DNA of 58,730 nt from Treponema sp. UBA6988. GTDB taxonomy: Bacteria; Spirochaetota; Spirochaetia; Treponematales; Treponemataceae. The position numbers were made by a program, and so were the translations under genes. Location of the stretch: positions 1 through 58,730 of the forward strand of contig DJYC01000045.1 in the NCBI GenBank assembly GCA_002448445.1, given 5' to 3'. Each line of letters opens with the position of its first letter. Positions within the stretch are counted from its first letter, which is position 1. Below the pieces are notes generated by a model. That model had not been told where the DNA came from. It saw only the letters and a program-made list of their open reading frames with translations, and searched no databases. Below are positions 24,065 to 31,612 of this stretch, piece by piece.

Positions 24065-26248
24065 ATGGCAGACGGAATAAGCATACCAGGAGTAACTGAT
24101 AAATACAAAACCAACGATCTCGTTGAATCTCTAATGGAAGTTGAACGCGTGCCGCTCAAGCGCGAGCAGGCACAGTTGGAAACTTATCAAAGCCAGCAAG
24201 CAGCCTGGCGTGATATGAATTCCAAGATGACAACCCTTAGGGAAAGCGTAAAAACTCTCTACTCTTTTGAAAACCCGTTCAACAATAAGCAGGCAACATC
24301 TTCTGATGAAAATGCCGTTACTGTTGACGCAGACAGGAATGCGGAATACGGGACTTTCAAGCTAGACGTATTGCGTCCTGCAGCAGCAGACCGTTTTTTA
24401 AGCGGCAACATAGACAAAGGTTTTAAGATTGCCCCTGGAAAATATACTTTTGTAGTTGGCGACAGAAGCGTTGAGTTTAACTGGAAAGGCGGTAAACTTA
24501 ACGATTTTGTTACTTCGCTTAACAAACACGGCAACAACCTCATAAAAGCAAGCCTAATCGGAATTTCGTCCGACAAAAAGGCGCTTGTTTTTGAAAGCCT
24601 TAAACCCGGAATAAAAAATAAACTCATCCTGAAAGACCAGGCTTTGGAGCTGGCAACCAGCATAGACATGGTTTCACCCGTAAAAGTGGAGCCAACCGCC
24701 ATGGCACTTTCTCAAGATACATTCACCTGCCCTGCAACCTTTGCCCAAAATCCACAGGCCCCTGAAGAAGAAAATCCCCAGGCACCTCTGGCTGAGGGCG
24801 AAGACGTGCAGAACGCAGAGGAAGAAGCAGCCCTTTCGCCACTTGAACAGGAAGGACTTCCTCCCCTTAGCAAAGACCACGTGGCCCTTACAAAGAACGG
24901 CATATTCATTCCGGCCCGCGGTGGTGTTGAAATTCCAATTCCAGAAGCACTAAAAGCGGAAGGAAAGCAGGTAATAGACTTTACAATCGATGTAAAGCAG
25001 ACGGAAGACATTACGGTTGCCATAAACAACCGCATTCAGCATCCTGTTTTGCCAGACCCGGGATTCATCACCTTTAAGGGAATAACCGTAGAAAACGACC
25101 AGAGCGACACTACCCTGCCAGAAGCACAAGGAGGAATTACAGGCCCGCTCAATCCGGTTGAAGATTCAAATTTTGTATTCATCAAGAATGCTGACGGCTC
25201 AGAGATTCAGCTGCCGGAAGATTCTATAAAGATAGACCCGGAAACCAACCAGATGAAGGTTTCCATACGCCTTGCAGACTTTCCGGACGCCAAGAGCATA
25301 GTACTCCGCAACAGCAACACCGGCAAGGAACTTTCACTTTCGCTTCCAACAACATGGGATTCATCAAAAGACCTTGGCTTTACACCCAACCATCCGGTTT
25401 CAGTTGCAAATGACGCACAGATTAAATACGAAGGAATAACCCTCACCCGCTCCACAAACGACATAGACGATGTTGTTCCAAACGTAACGCTGCACCTCCA
25501 CGACAAGACAGACAAGACGGCAACCATAAAAATTGAACCGGACAAGGAAAGCGCAAAGAATGCCCTTATTACCTTTGTTGGCAAATACAACCAGGTGATT
25601 GCGGAAATAAACATACTTTCTTCCAATAAACCGGAAATCGTTGCAGAGCTTGACTACCTTACAAAGGAAGAGCAGGAAAAGGAAATGGAAAAGCTGGGCA
25701 TGTTCTCGGCAGACTTCTCGCTCACAACCGGAAAATCCACCATGCAGAGAATTGTTTCCGCAAACTACAACTACAACAACGAGGCTCAGACACAGGATAT
25801 AATCACCATGCTGAACCAGATTGGCATTTCCACAAACGCAAGCGGACGTTCTTCGGGCTACAATCCGTCACAGATGCGCGGCTACCTGGAAGTAGATGAA
25901 AAGAAGCTGGATGAACACCTGGAAAACCACCTAGACGAGATAAAAGACCTCTTTGGCTATGACTCCGACGGAGACCTTATCATAGACAACGGAATCGGCT
26001 ACCTCTTGGACAAGCAGCTCACCTCCTGGGTTCAGTCAGGCGGCATTATTTCCACAAAAACTTCTGCTTTGGACGCAAAAATCAAGAATTCCAACAAGAA
26101 AATCACTAATTTGGAAACAAAGCTTGATGCAAAGGAAGCCGAACTAAAACAGAAATACGCTAACATGGAAGGAACCCTTAATAGTCTGGAAAGCCAGCAG
26201 AATACAATAAAAAATTTCTCAACGCAAAACAGCAACAATAAAAAATAA
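24065..26248 (+). CDS. fliD: Flagellar filament cap protein FliD (HAP2)
   Basis: A 727-residue FliD. The N-terminus (GVTDKYKTNDLVESLMEVER, then a coiled coil) and the C-terminal block (GYLEVDEKKLDEHLENHLDE, then a long coiled coil to the end) are the conserved HAP2 regions; the cap folds flagellin monomers at the filament tip, here in the periplasm. Odd feature: a Pro/Glu-rich insert at about residues 222-268 (repeats such as NPQAPEEENPQAPL) that looks disordered and is not expected in FliD. It is followed after 17 bases by an unknown gene that probably belongs to the same transcript. Confidence 0.93.
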   Translation: MADGISIPGVTDKYKTNDLVESLMEVERVPLKREQAQLETYQSQQAAWRDMNSKMTTLRESVKTLYSFENPFNNKQATSSDENAVTVDADRNAEYGTFKLDVLRPAAADRFLSGNIDKGFKIAPGKYTFVVGDRSVEFNWKGGKLNDFVTSLNKHGNNLIKASLIGISSDKKALVFESLKPGIKNKLILKDQALELATSIDMVSPVKVEPTAMALSQDTFTCPATFAQNPQAPEEENPQAPLAEGEDVQNAEEEAALSPLEQEGLPPLSKDHVALTKNGIFIPARGGVEIPIPEALKAEGKQVIDFTIDVKQTEDITVAINNRIQHPVLPDPGFITFKGITVENDQSDTTLPEAQGGITGPLNPVEDSNFVFIKNADGSEIQLPEDSIKIDPETNQMKVSIRLADFPDAKSIVLRNSNTGKELSLSLPTTWDSSKDLGFTPNHPVSVANDAQIKYEGITLTRSTNDIDDVVPNVTLHLHDKTDKTATIKIEPDKESAKNALITFVGKYNQVIAEINILSSNKPEIVAELDYLTKEEQEKEMEKLGMFSADFSLTTGKSTMQRIVSANYNYNNEAQTQDIITMLNQIGISTNASGRSSGYNPSQMRGYLEVDEKKLDEHLENHLDEIKDLFGYDSDGDLIIDNGIGYLLDKQLTSWVQSGGIISTKTSALDAKIKNSNKKITNLETKLDAKEAELKQKYANMEGTLNSLESQQNTIKNFSTQNSNNKK

Positions 26249-26265
26249 GAGGGGAATCCAATACT

Positions 26266-26862
26266 ATGCAGCTAAAAGTAAACGGTGAAAATGTCGATAT
26301 TACATTAGAAGGCGAAAAAACCGTAGGTGAAATTCTTAAGTCCTTTGAGGCGGAAGCTTCAAAGAACGAGGCTACGACCACAAACATAATTCTTAACGGA
26401 AAGGAAGTTGCTGCCGACGAATTTGAAAAAATTTTAGGCGAACCAATTCTTGACGACACGAGCATAGACTTGACGGTTGTTTCAAGGACTGCTCTTGTAA
26501 GGAATTTTAAGGAATCGGGTAAAAAGCTGGAGGAAATTCAGGCGGAGCTTGGAAATGTAAGCACCCTGCTGCAAAGCGGAAAGGATGCCCAGGTTGGAAA
26601 AATCATTACCGCTCTTGCCGATGAAATTTCAAACTTTTTGCACATTGCCCGCCTAAGTTCACTCTTCCCGGAATTCTACAATAGTCTGGAAGCCGGAGGA
26701 AAGGACATTGGCCAGTTTTTGGAAGACTTTATGCCCTTCCTTAAGGATTTTGAAGAAGCCCTTGGTTCAAAGGATACGGTTACGGTTGGTGACATTGCGG
26801 AATACGAAATTAGCCCACGCCTTCAGCAGATGGCAGAAGCTGTTGCCGGCTTAAAGGAATAG
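26266..26862 (+). CDS. Unknown protein between fliD and the PilZ gene, 198 aa
   Basis: No family recognised. The N-terminal 70 residues have a ubiquitin-like pattern, beginning MQLKVNGENVDITLEGEKTV and returning to strand after a helix (NIILNGKEV, IDLTVV). The rest is helical and acidic. Its place directly after fliD is where many bacteria carry fliS, the flagellin chaperone, and its helical C-terminal part (residues 80-198) would suit an export chaperone, but no FliS motif is visible. It starts 17 bases after fliD and ends 32 bases before the PilZ gene, so flagellar involvement is likely by context only. Confidence 0.8.
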   Translation: MQLKVNGENVDITLEGEKTVGEILKSFEAEASKNEATTTNIILNGKEVAADEFEKILGEPILDDTSIDLTVVSRTALVRNFKESGKKLEEIQAELGNVSTLLQSGKDAQVGKIITALADEISNFLHIARLSSLFPEFYNSLEAGGKDIGQFLEDFMPFLKDFEEALGSKDTVTVGDIAEYEISPRLQQMAEAVAGLKE

Positions 26863-26894
26863 CGCCTTTAGCACCACTTTTCAGGAGGTTCAAC

Positions 26895-27989
26895 ATGGGC
26901 GGAAGTAGCGATCCGTTAATGGTAGTAAATGCTCAAAAAAATCCTCTCATAATGAAATTTATTATTATTGTCCTCATTTTTGCAGTGATAATGCTGGCAA
27001 TCCACTTCATTCTAAGGCACATCCACAAGATCCACACGTCAAGAGAATGGATTGAAGCGCAGAAGAACAAGGATACTACAGCCCAGAACGTTATAAACGT
27101 TGCAAAAAAATCCGGCCTTACAAAAGAAGAAAGGGATTTGCTCTGGGACATCTGCCAAAAATTCAAGGCAAAGAACATAGAGTACCTTATAAAAGATGCG
27201 GATGAAATGACCCAGCTTATGCACAGGGAATTTGAGTCAATAAAGGACGGCCCCGAAGCAGAAAAGACACTCTTCTTCCAGTTGAACTCCAAGCTGGAAA
27301 GAGAACGCTACAAGTCAATGGTCATAAGCACCACGGGAAGCCTTGAGCAGGGACAGGAATTCTCCTACAAGGATGCGGACGGCAATGACTGGAAATTTAC
27401 CCTTTCGCAGAATACCCAGCAGGGAATGCAGCTTGAAGTTCCGGTAACCTTCATCAACAGCAACAAGAACCCCGCCCCGCTCACAAAAATCATCCTGATT
27501 TTTAACGCAAAGAACGAAGTTTGCTATTCTATAGTAACCCGCGTTATCCGCTATGCACAGGACAAGGAAGGGAACAACATAATGATTGTTTCCGCCAGCA
27601 ACCAGATAAAGCAGGTGTTGCGCAGAGTTGCAAAGCGCATGGCAATAAACATTCCTTGTAAATTTGCGGCGGCAAAGCCAAAGAGCAGCAAAAAGAACAC
27701 TGACTACGAAATTCAGGATAAGCGCTTTAACGGAAGGTTCGTGGACATTTCTGCGGCCGGATGTAGGATTGAATGCACCATGCCAATCAAGCAGGGGCAG
27801 AACATCTACCTTGAATTCAGCCTGGAAAACAGCAACAACATCCAGAAGGTGATTGGAACCATAATTGCAACTAAAAAGGCGCGGATGAACAACAACTACA
27901 TACTTCACATACAGTTTGAAAACTTGAACATTGCTACAAAAAATAAGATTTATGCCTTGATACACGGTTTTATTGAAGGGGCAAAATAG
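26895..27989 (+). CDS. Membrane-anchored PilZ-domain c-di-GMP receptor
   Basis: A 364-residue protein. One membrane segment lies at about residues 17-40. Then follow a helical region (45-120) and a beta-rich domain (125-235) like the N-terminal partner of YcgR-type proteins. A PilZ domain occupies about residues 240-360, with both c-di-GMP motifs intact: RVAKR (RxxxR) near residue 242 and DISAAG (DxSxxG) near residue 283. It should therefore bind c-di-GMP at the inner membrane and act on motility, as suggested by its place in the flagellar cluster. The ATG follows AGGAGG. The gene ends at a TAG buried in the next Shine-Dalgarno. Confidence 0.88.
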   Translation: MGGSSDPLMVVNAQKNPLIMKFIIIVLIFAVIMLAIHFILRHIHKIHTSREWIEAQKNKDTTAQNVINVAKKSGLTKEERDLLWDICQKFKAKNIEYLIKDADEMTQLMHREFESIKDGPEAEKTLFFQLNSKLERERYKSMVISTTGSLEQGQEFSYKDADGNDWKFTLSQNTQQGMQLEVPVTFINSNKNPAPLTKIILIFNAKNEVCYSIVTRVIRYAQDKEGNNIMIVSASNQIKQVLRRVAKRMAINIPCKFAAAKPKSSKKNTDYEIQDKRFNGRFVDISAAGCRIECTMPIKQGQNIYLEFSLENSNNIQKVIGTIIATKKARMNNNYILHIQFENLNIATKNKIYALIHGFIEGAK

Positions 27990-28000
27990 GAGGACAAGCG

Positions 28001-28045
28001 GTGCATTTTTTGTGCCGCATTTTACTGCATTATGAAGGTTCTTGA
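28001..28045 (+). CDS. Possible 14-codon leader ORF overlapping the next start
   Basis: A perfect AGGAGG at 27988-27993 is placed seven bases before a GTG at 28001, which opens 14 codons (VHFLCRILLHYEGS) and stops at 28043-28045, 11 bases inside the 89-aa gene beginning at 28032. The Shine-Dalgarno is too far (38 bases) to serve 28032 directly, so the short frame may deliver ribosomes to it. No evidence that the peptide is stable. Confidence 0.3.
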   Translation: MHFLCRILLHYEGS

Positions 28046-28301
28046 AATCAATTCGCTTTCTAAGGAAGAAGGTTTTATTTACTATATAAACAGATACAAG
28101 GGAACTGCCATACTGGAAATTCTCTCCGAGCAGGTTTCTGTACCCCTTTCGTTTACAATAGAAACCAGTCCGTTCGGAAAAAAGACGATTCAGATTGGAA
28201 GCTTGCCCAATACACTCAACTACCCTGTTACGCCAATAGTAACCAGCCTGCGCAACTTTATTGTGGAAATGGACAAGTCGGGCGTACTCCCGCAAACCTG
28301 A
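28032..28301 (+). CDS. Small unknown protein, 89 aa
   Basis: Not recognised. Predicted cytoplasmic, alternating beta strands in the first 60 residues (GTAILEILSEQVSVPLSFTI) and a C-terminal helix. No signal peptide or membrane segment. There is no Shine-Dalgarno at a normal distance from its ATG, so translation probably depends on coupling from a short upstream frame. It is followed by tsaE after 13 bases, and the whole run from the PilZ gene to tsaB looks like one transcript. Confidence 0.7.
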   Translation: MKVLEINSLSKEEGFIYYINRYKGTAILEILSEQVSVPLSFTIETSPFGKKTIQIGSLPNTLNYPVTPIVTSLRNFIVEMDKSGVLPQT

Positions 28302-28314
28302 TTGGAAAAGCAAT

Positions 28315-28746
28315 ATGAAATTCATAACAAATTCCGCAGAAGAAACCATTGAGCTTGGGAAAAAGATAGGAAGCCTTCTTAAGCCTGGCGATGTAATTGC
28401 AATGACAGGCACCCTTGCAGCAGGAAAAACAACAATCACCAAGGGAATTGCCCAGGCTCTGGGAATAAAAGACAACATCACAAGCCCCACTTTTTGCCTT
28501 ATTAGCGAATACGAAGGCGAAAAAATGCCACTCTACCACTTTGACGTATACCGCCTGGACGGAGAGGAAGACTTTGAAACCCTTGGCGCAGACGAAATGC
28601 TCTATGGAAAGGGTGTCTGCATAATCGAGTGGAGCGAAAAAATAAGGAACCAGCTGCCCAAAAAGACTATCTTTATGGAAATTACCCCCCTTGAAGATGA
28701 AAAAAGGGAAATTACTCTAAGCAACTGGAACAGGGAAGAAATATGA
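28315..28746 (+). CDS. tsaE: tRNA t6A modification ATPase TsaE
   Basis: A 143-residue P-loop ATPase of the TsaE family, which drives the TsaBD complex during transfer of threonylcarbamoyl to tRNA A37. Walker A is GTLAAGKTT near residue 31, PTFCLISEY follows near residue 60, and FHVDVYRL-type YHFDVYRL and IIEWSEK near residue 105 are typical. The start was set at the ATG at 28315 (MKFITNSAEETIELG); the frame is open 18 codons further up inside the previous gene. It overlaps tsaB by four bases (ATGA). Confidence 0.93.
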   Translation: MKFITNSAEETIELGKKIGSLLKPGDVIAMTGTLAAGKTTITKGIAQALGIKDNITSPTFCLISEYEGEKMPLYHFDVYRLDGEEDFETLGADEMLYGKGVCIIEWSEKIRNQLPKKTIFMEITPLEDEKREITLSNWNREEI

Positions 28747-29429
28747 ACGCACTTGCTATTGACTGCGCGGTTTCCAAGCTGTGCATAGCGGCAAAAAAAG
28801 AAAATCAAACGGTAAAACTTTGCCTGGACATAGGAACAAAGCAGTCGGAGAAGATTCTTCCGGCAATTGACTATGTGCTAAAGGAAGCAGACCTTACCCC
28901 TGCCCTGCTTGACTACACGGCGGTAACCCTAGGACCTGGAACTTTTACTGGCCTAAGGCTGGGGCTTAGCGCACTAAAGGCACTGAACCTTGCAAACGGA
29001 ACGCCGCTTTACGGAATTCCTTCGCTAAAAGCCTATGCCTTGTCATACAAAAGTGCAATAGAGACGGTTCTTTCCGTAATAGAAGAAAAGGAAGATCAGT
29101 ATTTCTATTCTTTCTATGCCCGCGGAGAGGAACTTATTGAACCAAGCGACGGTTCTATAGAAGAAATCCTAAAGCAGATTGACCCTGAAAATTCCGTGCT
29201 TGTTTGCGGCCCTGGAGCAAAAGACTTTGTGGAGCGTGTTAACGAAACGACTCCCCTCTTTTCCCTACACACATTCCTTCCGCAGAACGATGCATGCGAA
29301 AACCTCTTTACCCTTGCCGAGCAGATGATACGCGACAAAGTACAGCCAATGCAGGACTACGACGGCCCACTTTACGTTAGGAAAAGCGAAGCGGAAATTG
29401 TGCTTGAAAAAAAGGCAGAAAAAAAATAA
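28743..29429 (+). CDS. tsaB: tRNA t6A modification protein TsaB
   Basis: A 228-residue TsaB, the inactive ASKHA-fold partner of TsaD. The N-terminal MNALAIDCAVSKLCIA and the strongly conserved VTLGPGTFTGLRLGLSALKA near residue 62 identify it. Start and preceding tsaE stop overlap as ATGA. With tsaC at the left end of the window, three of the four t6A genes are present; tsaD is elsewhere. It closes the plus-strand run that begins at the flagellins. Confidence 0.93.
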   Translation: MNALAIDCAVSKLCIAAKKENQTVKLCLDIGTKQSEKILPAIDYVLKEADLTPALLDYTAVTLGPGTFTGLRLGLSALKALNLANGTPLYGIPSLKAYALSYKSAIETVLSVIEEKEDQYFYSFYARGEELIEPSDGSIEEILKQIDPENSVLVCGPGAKDFVERVNETTPLFSLHTFLPQNDACENLFTLAEQMIRDKVQPMQDYDGPLYVRKSEAEIVLEKKAEKK

Positions 29430-29474
29430 GAATTTTCCCTTAGCAAAGAAAAAAACTGTTGTGCAAAAGAAAGC

Positions 29475-29560
29475 CTACCCCCGATTGGAAGGGTGCTTGC
29501 AGACCGCCAAAGGCGGGCCGGAGCGATAGCGGAGCCCTGGAAAGCGGGTTAGCAAAAGAA
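29475..29560. repeat. Intergenic hairpin repeat, copy F
   Basis: A degenerate copy between convergent tsaB and csrA, holding GCCAAAGGCGGGCCGGAGCG and AGCGGAGCC; GCCAAAGGCGGG is shared with copies D and E. It may serve as a two-way terminator for the facing genes. Confidence 0.45.
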
Positions 29561-29576
29561 AGCCGGTCCAAATTCC

Positions 29577-29798
29577 TTATTTTGAGAACAATGTTGAAAG
29601 TGCTTCTTCGGATGGCTGGACAGAGGCGGCCTTGTTTTCACGCTGGATTGCGTCAAAGACTTCCTGGCGGAAAACCTTTACGTTCTTTGGGGCCTCAACG
29701 CCAACCTTTACCATGTCGCCGTGGGCTTCTATAATCGTAAGGGTTATGTCGTTGCCAATCTTTATTTTTTCGTCTACTTTGCGCGAAAGAATCAGCAT
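29577..29798 (-). CDS. csrA: Carbon storage regulator CsrA
   Basis: A 73-residue CsrA, an RNA-binding dimer that represses translation by binding GGA in hairpin loops near ribosome binding sites. The N-terminal MLILSRKVDEKIKIGNDITL and GVEAPKNVKVFRQEVF are diagnostic. Its ATG shares a base with the fliW stop (TAATG), behind GGAGG, so CsrA and its antagonist FliW are made together. In Bacillus, Campylobacter and Borrelia this protein controls flagellin translation; candidate sites are seen in both flaB leaders in this window. Confidence 0.97.
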   Translation of the reverse strand: MLILSRKVDEKIKIGNDITLTIIEAHGDMVKVGVEAPKNVKVFRQEVFDAIQRENKAASVQPSEEALSTLFSK

Positions 29799-30241
29799 TA
29801 TTTGCCCTCCTGCTTTTTAAGGGCTTCCAGGATGTTGAACTTCGTTGTCCACTTTGGCTCGCTCAGGATTACCTGCATTCCATTCATGTTCTTTTTGTTG
29901 ATGATGAGGGGGCCCAAAAGATTTGTGGTTACCGGGCTTCCGTCGTTGGGAACAGTTACCAGGGTGAGCACCAGCACGTCCGACGGTTCCTTGATGCCGA
30001 TTTTTGCAAGCTCCTTGTCGTCTATGTCCGTCTCGTAGTCTTCACAGACAAGGAAGGGGTCTATAAGAAGAAATGCAAGATCTGAATTGTCTGTTGACTG
30101 AAGCCAGACAAAGGGCTTAGTCTTGCAGTCAACAAGCGCAAACTGTGTGTATTCTTCAAAGCCAAAAAGACCGGCCGGAATTTTTAAAAGATGGTTTTCG
30201 GGAACGTTAACAATTCCCATTGTTCTTGTTTTTACTTCCAT
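29798..30241 (-). CDS. fliW: Flagellar assembly factor FliW (CsrA antagonist)
   Basis: A 147-residue FliW, which binds either CsrA or free flagellin so that flagellin export state sets CsrA activity. Family marks are FPAGLFGFEEYTQF-type IPAGLFGFEEYTQFALVD near residue 22 and the C-terminal LGPLIINKKNMNGMQVIL. I placed the start at the ATG at 30241 behind AGCAGGT; the frame also opens with a GTG at 30259. It is stop-start coupled with csrA and separated from flgL by a terminator. Confidence 0.95.
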   Translation of the reverse strand: MEVKTRTMGIVNVPENHLLKIPAGLFGFEEYTQFALVDCKTKPFVWLQSTDNSDLAFLLIDPFLVCEDYETDIDDKELAKIGIKEPSDVLVLTLVTVPNDGSPVTTNLLGPLIINKKNMNGMQVILSEPKWTTKFNILEALKKQEGK

Positions 30242-30264
30242 TAGATACCTGCTAAACACCTGGT

Positions 30265-30295
30265 AAAAATTAAGGCCTGCACGTTAATGCAGGCC
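30265..30295 (-). terminator. Terminator between flgL and fliW
   Basis: Perfect eight-base arms GGCCTGCA and TGCAGGCC (30274-30281 and 30288-30295). In the minus direction the hairpin is followed by TTAATTTTT. It ends the flgN-flgK-flgL transcript or reduces entry into fliW-csrA. Confidence 0.6.
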
Positions 30296-30324
30296 AAGTA
30301 ACGCTTAGTAAAAATTTACCAGAA

Positions 30325-31569
30325 TTATCTGAGATAGTCAAGCAAAGTGCTTGAATACATTCTTGCGGCAGTGCTCAAAGTTGCGTTGTTTACGTTTTCG
30401 AGTGCCTTGAGGTTTGTGATTGCCTCCGTCATGTCTATGTCGCCTTCGCGGGCAACAAGACCTGTTACGTTCAGGTTGTTTACGCCGGAACGCTGGATGT
30501 TCTGCTGGGCACGCTCGTATTCGCTGCCAACCTTTGCAATGCGTGTGTTAAGGTTTGACATGCCCTGGTCAAGAACGCCGAGTACGCGTGTGCCGATAGC
30601 TTCGTGGTCTCCGCGGAGCATTGCGTCACGAAGGGCAATAACTGCATCGAACATGGAACCGCCGGATACGCTTACGTTGCTTTCGATGTTGTATGGAGGA
30701 AGCTGGCTTGAATCCTTAATCATGCCAATGTCGTTAAGGACGTTTCCGTTAACATCCTGCAGCCACATCTGGTGTGAGTCTGTAGTGCGGAGGTCAAGGC
30801 CGCGTGTAACCGGGTCAATTGTTGCGCGTACGCTTGCACCGGAGTCGTTTATCTTTGCGGCGAGGGCATAGATGTTGTCTCCTGCGTTAACGGCAATGTC
30901 AATTCCGTCGATGTTGATTGTGCTGTCTGCCTTTGCCTGCCATGAGCTAAGGTCGCGCTGTCCCATAAGCTGCTGGGGTTCTGCCCAGAAGGTCTTGTTT
31001 CCTGAATTGTCTACTTCAAGGTATGCGTTTTCGTCAACCTCTACCCTGTTTATGGCAACGTTTCCGTTGTAGTGAACTTCCTTGATAAGAGGCTCTGATG
31101 CACCTTCAACATTGCCCATGAGAACTTCAAAAGCTGTGGACTTGCTTCTTGTTCCTGCAAAGAGGGAATTTCCGTCCGGGCCAACAGCGTTTGCGTTCTG
31201 GATGAGTTCCTTAAGAAGCTCGTCTACTTCCATGGACATATTCTTGAGGTCTTCCTTGCTGTAAGTTCCGTTTGCACCGGTAACAGCAAGCTCGCGCACC
31301 CTCTGCATAATCTGGAGGTTCTGGTTCATGTAGCCTTCGCGAACCTGGAATTCGTCGGAAAGAATCTGTGCATTCTTGCCAAACTGGTTTACGCGGGAAA
31401 GGTATGACTGGTAGCGAACCAAGTGGCCAGCAGCCAATGGGTCGTCACGCAGCTCGCCAATCCTGCTCTGGCTGCCAATCTGGCGGTTTGCCTGGGCCTG
31501 GCGCACTTCCTGCTTGCGGAGGTAGTACTGGGTCTGGGTATTATTCATCTGGGAACTAATTCTGTTCAT
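30325..31569 (-). CDS. flgL: Hook-filament junction protein FlgL (HAP3)
   Basis: A 414-residue FlgL. N-terminal MNRISSQMNNTQTQYYLRKQ and IGELRDDPLAAGHLVRYQSY, and the C-terminal TEAITNLKALENVNNATLST, show the flagellin-like D0/D1 regions of HAP3. It forms the outer junction ring between hook and filament. It is downstream of flgK by about 43 bases in the same minus-strand unit, and a terminator follows it. Slightly longer than enterobacterial FlgL because of a larger central domain. Confidence 0.95.
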   Translation of the reverse strand: MNRISSQMNNTQTQYYLRKQEVRQAQANRQIGSQSRIGELRDDPLAAGHLVRYQSYLSRVNQFGKNAQILSDEFQVREGYMNQNLQIMQRVRELAVTGANGTYSKEDLKNMSMEVDELLKELIQNANAVGPDGNSLFAGTRSKSTAFEVLMGNVEGASEPLIKEVHYNGNVAINRVEVDENAYLEVDNSGNKTFWAEPQQLMGQRDLSSWQAKADSTINIDGIDIAVNAGDNIYALAAKINDSGASVRATIDPVTRGLDLRTTDSHQMWLQDVNGNVLNDIGMIKDSSQLPPYNIESNVSVSGGSMFDAVIALRDAMLRGDHEAIGTRVLGVLDQGMSNLNTRIAKVGSEYERAQQNIQRSGVNNLNVTGLVAREGDIDMTEAITNLKALENVNNATLSTAARMYSSTLLDYLR

Positions 31570-31612
31570 AATATATGCTCCTCAATCTTTGTTTACTAAG
31601 TTAAACCTTTAA

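Noticed and set aside
27315..28490. Long minus-strand open frame (391 codons) opposite the PilZ gene
   Set aside because: It lies antisense to two well-supported genes, has no Shine-Dalgarno, and its translation lacks any domain; it is a by-product of codon bias.
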